Shown piece by piece: positions 55,988-64,000 of a stretch of 64,000 nucleotides of DNA. A program made the translations under genes and the position numbers. Origin of the DNA: an uncultured Sulfurovum sp. (GTDB lineage Bacteria > Campylobacterota > Campylobacteria > Campylobacterales > Sulfurovaceae); assembly GCA_902727935.1 (NCBI GenBank), contig CACVAX010000034.1, forward strand, positions 28,832-92,831, in the 5' to 3' direction. The notes beneath the pieces were generated by a model, which did no database searches, was not told the DNA's origin, and was given only the letters and a program-made list of their open reading frames with translations. Every line of letters starts with the position of its first letter. Position 1 is the first letter of the stretch.

Positions 55988-58699
55988 TTGATGCTATTTT
56001 CAGAACTGTTCGCACAAACACCCTCAAATGAACGTTATGCTTTTATTTACAGTAAAAGTATTGATGATAGATTTATCAATTTTTATGACAAAGTGGTCGT
56101 TGAAGCTGATGCCATTGACAATATCTACGCCTTGCGTTATCCTGAAAAAATGGTTGCCTATGTAAGCGTGGGAGAGATTGAGCCTTGGCGAAAAACCAAA
56201 ACAACGTACCAAAAATCATGGGTGATTTCCAAAAATAAAACTTGGAACTCTTTAATTGCTGACCTAAATAATGATGCCTATCAAGCTTTTATCTTTGAAC
56301 GTATTGCTAAGCTTTATAAAATGGGTTATCGTCATTTTTTTTTGGATACCATGGATGCCTATCATGTAACAGCAGAAGATAAAAAAGTATTTCAAAGCCA
56401 ACAAACAGCCCTCATCTCGTTTATTAAAAAATTGCATCAAAAATATCCTCGTTCAAAAATTATTGTAAACCGTGGTTTTGAACTTTTAGACCATATTCAT
56501 CAAGATATTCATGCTGTGGTTGCCGAAAGTCTGATTGGGCGTTATCAGCATGAAACAAAAAGCTACACAAAAGTACCTAAAAATGATCATCAGTGGCTGC
56601 TTAACAACTTTAGAAAAGCACAAGCACATGGCTTAACGGCTATTTCTATAGAATATACAAACAAGTCTAGCAAAACCCGTTTAGAGATGGCAAAAAAAGT
56701 AAAAGCTTTGGGCATTACGCCTTATGTAACCGATGGCTTATTACAAGAGCAAGGAGAGTGCGAAGTAGAACGCATTCGTCGCGATGTGCTAATTTTGATT
56801 AACCAATCAAATTTTAAAGAAAAAAACCCCATCTACTCCAATGCTCACCTTTCACTCTCCTTGCCCATTGAACATTATGGTTATGTGCCTATTTTATATG
56901 ACATTTCAACCAAAGAACTTCCTAAGCGTATTGAAGATAAATACCATTCGATCATTGTTTGGGTGGGAGGTGAAACAAAAAACAATGCAAAACTCTATGA
57001 ATGGGCAATAAAAGCCAAAGAAAAAAAGATAAAAGTTCTCTTTTTAGACAGCTTTGCTTATCTTGGAGGGAATGAACAACTTAAAGCATTTGGTATCAAC
57101 AAAGAAGAAAATAAAAACCAACTCGTCAACCCAATACACGTTCACTATGACCCTAGCTATGAACCTTATGAGATTCCCTATAAAGGCAACTATTTTGCAG
57201 AACTTTTTAATGTCAAAGAGGCTAAAAAAGTGATTCACCTCAATTATCAAAATCAACAAACCTCCACCCCCATTGCCATTACTTCTTGGGGAGGTTATGC
57301 ACTCTACAGCTCTTTTTTAATTAGTATTGACAATGTGAGTCATTGGACAATCAACCCTTTCCAATTTATTAAAGAAGCCCTTAATTTTGATGAAATTCCT
57401 ATGCCTGACCCCACCACTGAAGCAGGTAGACGAATTTTATTTACGCACATTGACGGCGATGGTTTTGTAGAGTTTGTGCGAATGCAAAAAGACACTTTGT
57501 CTATGGAGTACCTCATTGAAAACATCTATAAAAAGTATCAAATTCCTCACACCATTTCACTCATTCAAGGAGAGATGCAACATCTTTTTCCAAAACTCAC
57601 TTCGCGTATGGAAAACGTGGCACGAGAACTTTACCAAATACCTTGGATTGAACCAGCTTCGCATACCCTCTCACACCCTTTTTTTTGGGCAAAGTTAGTA
57701 CACCCCAAACAACACACCTCAACTAAACTAGGAAAACACTATCATCTACCCATTAAGAACTACCGTTTTTCTTTAAAAAGGGAGACTGTTGAATCGGTAA
57801 ATTATGTCTTAAGCCTTGCACCAAAATCCAAACAAAAAGAGCGTATTTTATTTTGGTCAGGAGATTGTCAACCTCCTAAAAAAGTACTGGAATATGTGGA
57901 AAAAAATGGCATTATCACCCTCAATGGTGGAGATACAACTGTTCAGAAAAAAAATCCAACCATCAATTATATTGCTCCTTTTGGGTTACAACATGATGAA
58001 TATTGGCAAATCTACACAGGTCAACAAAATGAAAATGTCTATACCAACAATTGGTTAGGGCCTTTTTGGGGTTATCGCAATGTCATCGAAACTTTTGAAA
58101 TGACCAATAAACCTTATCGTATTAAACCCATCAATATCTATTATCACCTTTATATTGCTTCCAAACAGGCTTCATTTAATTCACTTAAAGAGGTCTACAC
58201 ATGGGCTGTTAAACAAAAAACTTCTAAGCTTTATGCTTCTCAATACATTAAAAAAGGACAAGATTTTTACCGAACAGCCTTAGGCAAAACAGATCATGGT
58301 TTTGAAATTAAAAACCAAGGTTTTTTAAGAACCTTGCGTTTTGATAAAAAAATTAATGTTGATATTGCTCATAGCAAAGGCGTTGCTGGACATAATTTTG
58401 ATAACAATGCTAGTTATATTACTCTTGATAGTAGTGGAAAATATGAGCTAATCTTAAATAAAAACAAACGTTCACCTCAACTAATTGATAGTAATGGCTG
58501 GGTTGATAGCATTTCAACTAAGCAACAAAGATATGCTTTTAAACTCAAAGCCAATGTACCTTTAGAAGCCAATTTTTATCTTCCAAAAAATTGTCGTTAT
58601 TTACCCAATAAAAAATTTAAGCTTAAAAAGTCCCAGCAAACCTTAGCTCTTTCAAGTTTAACAGCACAAGGAGGGACGATTGTATTCCTCTGTCAATAA
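55988..58699 (+). CDS. pelA: Pel polysaccharide hydrolase and deacetylase PelA
   Basis: This about 900-residue periplasmic enzyme cuts and partly deacetylates the Pel polymer. The N-terminal 280 residues are a GH114/TIM-barrel-like hydrolase (ERYAFIYSK, VAYVSVGEIEPW), and the later region has the CE4-like deacetylase motifs THIDGDGF (about 483-490) with the metal-binding Asp and EPASHTLSHPF (about 553-563) with the two His. The C terminus is a beta-rich domain. Coordinates use the TTG at 55988, which is the first canonical start; the signal peptide reads properly only from a non-canonical codon about 40 nt earlier (see findings). The last 20 bp overlap pelB. Confidence 0.9.
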   Translation: MMLFSELFAQTPSNERYAFIYSKSIDDRFINFYDKVVVEADAIDNIYALRYPEKMVAYVSVGEIEPWRKTKTTYQKSWVISKNKTWNSLIADLNNDAYQAFIFERIAKLYKMGYRHFFLDTMDAYHVTAEDKKVFQSQQTALISFIKKLHQKYPRSKIIVNRGFELLDHIHQDIHAVVAESLIGRYQHETKSYTKVPKNDHQWLLNNFRKAQAHGLTAISIEYTNKSSKTRLEMAKKVKALGITPYVTDGLLQEQGECEVERIRRDVLILINQSNFKEKNPIYSNAHLSLSLPIEHYGYVPILYDISTKELPKRIEDKYHSIIVWVGGETKNNAKLYEWAIKAKEKKIKVLFLDSFAYLGGNEQLKAFGINKEENKNQLVNPIHVHYDPSYEPYEIPYKGNYFAELFNVKEAKKVIHLNYQNQQTSTPIAITSWGGYALYSSFLISIDNVSHWTINPFQFIKEALNFDEIPMPDPTTEAGRRILFTHIDGDGFVEFVRMQKDTLSMEYLIENIYKKYQIPHTISLIQGEMQHLFPKLTSRMENVARELYQIPWIEPASHTLSHPFFWAKLVHPKQHTSTKLGKHYHLPIKNYRFSLKRETVESVNYVLSLAPKSKQKERILFWSGDCQPPKKVLEYVEKNGIITLNGGDTTVQKKNPTINYIAPFGLQHDEYWQIYTGQQNENVYTNNWLGPFWGYRNVIETFEMTNKPYRIKPINIYYHLYIASKQASFNSLKEVYTWAVKQKTSKLYASQYIKKGQDFYRTALGKTDHGFEIKNQGFLRTLRFDKKINVDIAHSKGVAGHNFDNNASYITLDSSGKYELILNKNKRSPQLIDSNGWVDSISTKQQRYAFKLKANVPLEANFYLPKNCRYLPNKKFKLKKSQQTLALSSLTAQGGTIVFLCQ

Positions 58700-61600
58700 T
58701 CATGAAAAGTACAAATCGATTCTTTCTTTAAAAGAAGTTGCAGGGATTATTATTGTTTTCTCCTTTATGCTTTATTTACTTTTTCCCAAAGGTAATATTG
58801 AAGATTTTTTATCCTCACAGGGAGACCATGCCAATCTCTCTATTAATTATTTACAAAACATGATTCTTTATCATCCCAAAAACATTGATTTAAAAATGAT
58901 TTTGATGGAAAAATACACACAAACAGGTCAAAACCAAGAAGCCCTTGCAATCAATCAAGCACTCATTGCTAATACTCAAAATAAAAAACTCCTAACACAA
59001 CTACGTAAAGTAGAATATCTGCTTGAAAAAGCACTCTATTTTGAAAAGCCAAATACGCAAAAACTAATTAAACTTAAAAAAAGACTTCTTGATTATTATG
59101 AGTATAGCCAAGAGAATAGAGACTATCTTTTCTTTTTTGCTGAATCTTCCAATATTGATTATGGCTATTTAAAATATGATGCTTTAGTCCACTATATGGA
59201 GGAGCATCCAGAAGTAGTTGATTATGGACTTGAAAAAATGGCTTTTGATCTTGCCAATAAATTAAACTATCAAGAAGCCTCTCTTACTTATCTTGAAAAA
59301 CTCATTAAATATCCAGAACTTAATAAAGAGCTAAGTGAGTATCTTGTCTATTCTCTTTTTGAACGTAATCAATTTACCAAAGCCAGAAAAATAACCACCA
59401 AACTCTTTTTACAAAGCCAAACCGATGATGAACGCACCAAATTTTTTCACTTGGCACTTTACACCTTAGCCCAAGATAAGACAAAAACACCGACCGATAT
59501 TAGTAAGCTTATTCAAGATTATGCCAATTTAAAAGATTTGTTAGCACCTGATATTGTTATTATTCTCAATACACTTATAGAATTGGGAAAAAGTAAAGAA
59601 GCTGCTACCTTTGCAATTAATATGTTCTATAGCAACCCTGAAAGTTTTGATGAAACAGGCATTGACATGGCGATTCAAAGTTTACTTTGGAATGCTAAAC
59701 TCGAACATGCCAGAGCCTTCAGCTTTTTTGCTGAAGGAAAATTTGAAAAACAAAAATACCTTGATAAAACCATTCAAATTAGTACGTGGTTGGGTGAAAA
59801 TGACGCCGTTACAGCTTTAAATGAACAAGGCTATTACAAATACAACTCTAAAATTTATGAAATGTATTTTCTCAACAATAAAGATTTAGATGCAAACTAC
59901 AAACTGCTTGGAGAAATTTACAAAAAGAAAGTAAGACAAAAGGCCTATAAATTTATTGAAAATATGGCAATGTACTACGAACATACAGGAGAAATCCCCA
60001 AAGCAGAAGCCTACTTTACCAAGCTTTACCAAACAAGTAAACAAAAAACAGCAGCCTACCATGCCATTGCATTTTCTTATAAAAACAGCCATTTTGAAAA
60101 AGGTCTAAAACTTTATAAAGCTTACCAATCAAAATATGGTATCGACCCCATACTTCAAGACCTTTCCATCAAAAGGCTTTTGGCACTTAAACGTTTTGAC
60201 GAAGCCTATGCCCTGACCAAAGCGACTGAAAAAAAGAATTTTTTAAATAACAAACAACGCTTTACTGATTTAGCATGGCTGGAAAAAGATTATGTTTATC
60301 TTTATCAAAAATTTTGGGACTTTGAAGCCAAAAATCAATTGAATGCGACAAACTATGAACATTTTCTTCTTTTAGAAAAATCTTTAAATTATAGTAATAA
60401 AATAGAGTATTTATACCAACAAGCATGGAAAAAAACCCATAATGGTTACTATCTAAGTAGTTTAATGTACAAACTACTTGAAAAGAAAAAATTCGATGAA
60501 TTTCAAAGGAAATTAAACGGCTTAACACAAAAAGAAAACACTGTTTTAGAGCATAATATTGAATTTCAAACCTTACTCGCACAATATTACATACAACAAT
60601 CCAATATCTCTTTAGCACTCAAAAGTTATGAGAAGATATTTAAACTAGCACCCAATAAAATTAGCAGTCACCAATCTTATCTTTGGCTTTTACTCGATAA
60701 TCAAGCAAAAAATCCTAAGTTAAGTAAAAAGCTTAGGTTGCATTTAAAGCATCTCAAACGAAACCCTAAACTGCGTGAGCAATTGGGCATGGTCGCTGTG
60801 GTAGCTGCTATGAGTTCCCAAAAATACAGTTTAGCAAAAAAGTGGATTAGTAAGCTTTTAGAAAAAAATCCTCATCATCAAGAGTACATTAGTTTAAACA
60901 ATGACATCGAAACCATGGAACGAAATAAACGCTATGAAACTCATAATAAAATGCTCCATCCCCAGCACCTAAAAAGACAAATAAATATCAACAAAAAACA
61001 CTTAGGATTGGCATTGAACGTAACCGAAACAGACTTCTCTTACCAATGGAAGCTTTACCAAAATATCAAATCTAAGATAATGCTCAAACATTATGAATAT
61101 AAAAATGCAAAAGGAATAAGTGCCGAGCAAACAGCCTTTGAAATTGCTCTTAAAAATTCTAACCAAAGCTTTCTTTGGGACTTTAGCCTAACACAGACAG
61201 AAGCAAAAAAAGATTTTACCTCTGCGTCGTTAAATTTAGGTTACAGAACACATAACTTCAATGTTAGCCTCGATACCAAATACCAAAATAAAACTACCCT
61301 TACCCCAAAACTTGAACAAAATGCTTTAGAAAATGCCTTAGCATTGAATGTTCAAGCCTACATTAATCAACGTACTTCATTCTCTTTTACAGCCCAAAAA
61401 AGTGAATTTGAAACCCTCCATGGCTTAAATGCAGGAGAGGCAAAAAGAGTCCAACTCAATGCCAACTATATTTTACGCTCTGGTTATCCTGATATTACAT
61501 TTAACAGCTATCTTAACCACAATCAGTTCTCTAAAAATATTTCACAAGATTTCTCAGAGTTTGGTCTTGCGAGTAGTGTTGGAACAGCCCGTCAACAGAC

Positions 61601-61799
61601 CTTAAACTCCTCTTGGAAACCTTTTGGTACGGTAGCCTTAGCCATCAATGATGACAAAAACCTTGGTGGGTCATTGACATTAGGGGTTTCTAAAATGCTC
61701 ACAGGTGATGACTCTTTGGATGTGCTTTTGGACTACTACAACGGCATAGGCGTGATTAGTGAACCCATTTATGGGCTGAATGTTAAGTATCGATTCTAA
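58680..61799 (+). CDS. pelB: Pel polysaccharide outer-membrane porin with TPR region, PelB
   Basis: This 1039-residue protein has an N-terminal TM (EVAGIIIVFSFMLYLLFP), a periplasmic run of helical repeats of TPR type (about 50-750) and a C-terminal beta-barrel (about 760-1039) ending in VKYRF. PelB exports the modified polymer through the outer membrane, and its TPRs bind PelA and PelC. The start is TTG at 58680 with a very strong AAGGAGGG a few nt upstream, inside the pelA end. It is the last gene of the operon. A short TTCTC/GAGAA hairpin lies after the stop. Confidence 0.9.
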   Translation: MYSSVNNHEKYKSILSLKEVAGIIIVFSFMLYLLFPKGNIEDFLSSQGDHANLSINYLQNMILYHPKNIDLKMILMEKYTQTGQNQEALAINQALIANTQNKKLLTQLRKVEYLLEKALYFEKPNTQKLIKLKKRLLDYYEYSQENRDYLFFFAESSNIDYGYLKYDALVHYMEEHPEVVDYGLEKMAFDLANKLNYQEASLTYLEKLIKYPELNKELSEYLVYSLFERNQFTKARKITTKLFLQSQTDDERTKFFHLALYTLAQDKTKTPTDISKLIQDYANLKDLLAPDIVIILNTLIELGKSKEAATFAINMFYSNPESFDETGIDMAIQSLLWNAKLEHARAFSFFAEGKFEKQKYLDKTIQISTWLGENDAVTALNEQGYYKYNSKIYEMYFLNNKDLDANYKLLGEIYKKKVRQKAYKFIENMAMYYEHTGEIPKAEAYFTKLYQTSKQKTAAYHAIAFSYKNSHFEKGLKLYKAYQSKYGIDPILQDLSIKRLLALKRFDEAYALTKATEKKNFLNNKQRFTDLAWLEKDYVYLYQKFWDFEAKNQLNATNYEHFLLLEKSLNYSNKIEYLYQQAWKKTHNGYYLSSLMYKLLEKKKFDEFQRKLNGLTQKENTVLEHNIEFQTLLAQYYIQQSNISLALKSYEKIFKLAPNKISSHQSYLWLLLDNQAKNPKLSKKLRLHLKHLKRNPKLREQLGMVAVVAAMSSQKYSLAKKWISKLLEKNPHHQEYISLNNDIETMERNKRYETHNKMLHPQHLKRQININKKHLGLALNVTETDFSYQWKLYQNIKSKIMLKHYEYKNAKGISAEQTAFEIALKNSNQSFLWDFSLTQTEAKKDFTSASLNLGYRTHNFNVSLDTKYQNKTTLTPKLEQNALENALALNVQAYINQRTSFSFTAQKSEFETLHGLNAGEAKRVQLNANYILRSGYPDITFNSYLNHNQFSKNISQDFSEFGLASSVGTARQQTLNSSWKPFGTVALAINDDKNLGGSLTLGVSKMLTGDDSLDVLLDYYNGIGVISEPIYGLNVKYRF

Positions 61800-61858
61800 G
61801 TACTCTTTTCTCTATGGGAGAATATGCTAACATTTCATATTAATTTTACTAAAGGTAA

Positions 61859-63133
<1,275 letters not shown>

Positions 63134-63403
63134 ATGAAAATTGCATTTGAAGAAGATATTAAACCCATTATTGTAAAGCTCGAAGAAATTCTTGGGCTTT
63201 CATTTAAGGTCTTTCTTAGTACAGCACTAATTGTTATGGCATTAGGTATCTACATTGCCAACCTCCTCTTTGGGAATCATTCTTTACAAGTTTTAGAAGA
63301 ACTTAAACAAGAAGAAAAAACCCTCACACAAGAAATAGAAACCCTAAAAAACAACAATGCAAAGCTTCATAAAGAATATCTTGAATGGATGGATGCACAA
63401 TAA
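63134..63403 (+). CDS. Small FtsB/DivIC-like membrane protein
   Basis: This 89-residue protein has one TM segment (about 28-48, VFLSTALIVMALGIYIANLLF) and a coiled coil (about 50-85, EELKQEEKTLTQEIETLKNNN). That layout fits septum formation initiator proteins of the FtsB type, which join FtsL and FtsQ in the divisome. It directly follows eno (TAA then ATG), as in other Campylobacterota. The family assignment rests on layout and context more than on a diagnostic motif. Confidence 0.75.
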   Translation: MKIAFEEDIKPIIVKLEEILGLSFKVFLSTALIVMALGIYIANLLFGNHSLQVLEELKQEEKTLTQEIETLKNNNAKLHKEYLEWMDAQ

Positions 63404-63505
63404 GGTAAATTTTGGTTAAAGCACAACTAAAGCCATTCTCACATGATGATTTCCCTAAAACATAAAAGAAAAAAAGTAGAATTATATAAAAAAAGAGAAG
63501 AAATC

Positions 63506-63625
63506 AAAGAGGCAGCGACCTACATTCCCAATCCAGACAGGATAAGTATTATCGGCGATGGGAGGCTTGACTTCTGGGTTCGGAATGGAGCCAGGTATAA
63601 CCCTCCCTCTAGGCCCACCTCTAAG
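63506..63625 (-). rRNA. rrf: 5S ribosomal RNA
   Basis: The minus strand contains a 5S-like sequence of about 120 nt. GGCAGCGACCTAC near 63511 and ATTATCGGCGATGG and GACTTCTGGGTTCGG further on are recognised 5S blocks in reverse complement. AGAGG at the 5' end and CCTCT at the 3' end can close helix I. End points are approximate. Confidence 0.88.
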
Positions 63626-63866
63626 AAAGGAAAAATCAAGTTATTCAGATGAATAATTGTTCTTTACTTTCTTAGCTAGTGTAAGCTTTGAGATTCTTAT
63701 GCGTATTGAAGTAGATCCTAAGTTAGGAATCAATACTGGTATGTTAATACATAACATGGTTAAGAGTCTATCGTAATGGTTTAATTGCTAATTTGGATTA
63801 TATGCTTTTACGCTTCAAATAACTTAACTTATTAGGTTTACACTTAATAAGGTAGTGACTTTGAAA

Positions 63867-64000
<134 letters not shown>

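Noticed and set aside
60262..60618. 118-codon antisense frame inside pelB
   Set aside because: Rich in Phe, Cys and Tyr as expected from the antisense of Lys/Glu-rich helices; no start signal.
63443..63652. 69-codon open frame at the right end of the window
   Set aside because: It lies over the 5S rRNA gene on the opposite strand and its translation follows the rRNA sequence; not a protein gene.
63626..63866. tRNA in the 23S-5S spacer
   Set aside because: No TTCGA/GGTTCRA arm or acceptor stem; spacer tRNAs in such operons normally lie between 16S and 23S, outside this window.

Overview
The window is an AT-rich chromosomal segment that I read as Campylobacterota (Epsilonproteobacteria; a Sulfurimonas, Sulfurovum or Arcobacter-like free-living lineage, not resolved further). 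The signs are the low GC, an MqnD enzyme of the futalosine menaquinone route, a minCDE operon, a recA and eno neighbourhood with a small FtsB-like gene after eno, and a bacterial-type 5S/23S pair at the right edge. Coding density is high, and many gene pairs overlap at ATGA or TAATG junctions.

Layout. 1-2175: an OmpA-family porin and, translationally coupled to it, the start of a calcium-loop (thrombospondin type 3) lipoprotein built from 393-bp tandem repeats that runs off the left edge. 2443-4762: recQ and rnhB. 4831-7236: a large protein of unknown function with two membrane segments. 7324-8370: di-haem cytochrome c peroxidase. 8433-12825: an unusual pair, an AAA+ ATPase and an outer-membrane protein with a gluzincin-type protease signature. 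13183-15015: a solo nuclease-like protein facing yraN. 15037-24457: a formate dehydrogenase-like molybdoenzyme, a small Cys-rich protein, yajQ, a fused lysophospholipid flippase/acyltransferase/acyl-ACP synthetase with its MerR regulator, a SurA-like chaperone, dcd and kbp. 24482-27839: minCDE, a PqiA-like membrane protein, a DUF493 protein and moaC. 28037-34140: a five-gene polysaccharide export and sugar nucleotide cluster (Wza, Wzc, PHP phosphatase, WbpP, WbpO). 34240-37967: mqnD, mgtE and an unknown four-helix membrane protein.

38131-47975 holds six genes of the poorly characterised circularly permuted ATP-grasp / alpha-E / transglutaminase set, in two facing arms: one with separate ATP-grasp and alpha-E genes, the other with a fused ATP-grasp-alpha-E protein, a giant transglutaminase-DUF2126 protein and two further transglutaminases. 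These look like an enzyme system that makes or remodels a peptide-like product that has not been identified.

49013-63403: recA and eno, which are neighbours in many Campylobacterota, are separated here by a complete seven-gene Pel exopolysaccharide operon in the order pelC-D-E-F-G-A-B. PelD shows no RxxD motif for cyclic di-GMP binding, and pelA has a start-codon puzzle: its full signal peptide can only be read from a non-canonical start. The WbpP epimerase 17 kb upstream may supply UDP-GalNAc to Pel. The right edge carries the 5S gene and the 3' end of the 23S gene of an rRNA operon on the minus strand. I found no tRNA, CRISPR array, insertion sequence or phage gene.
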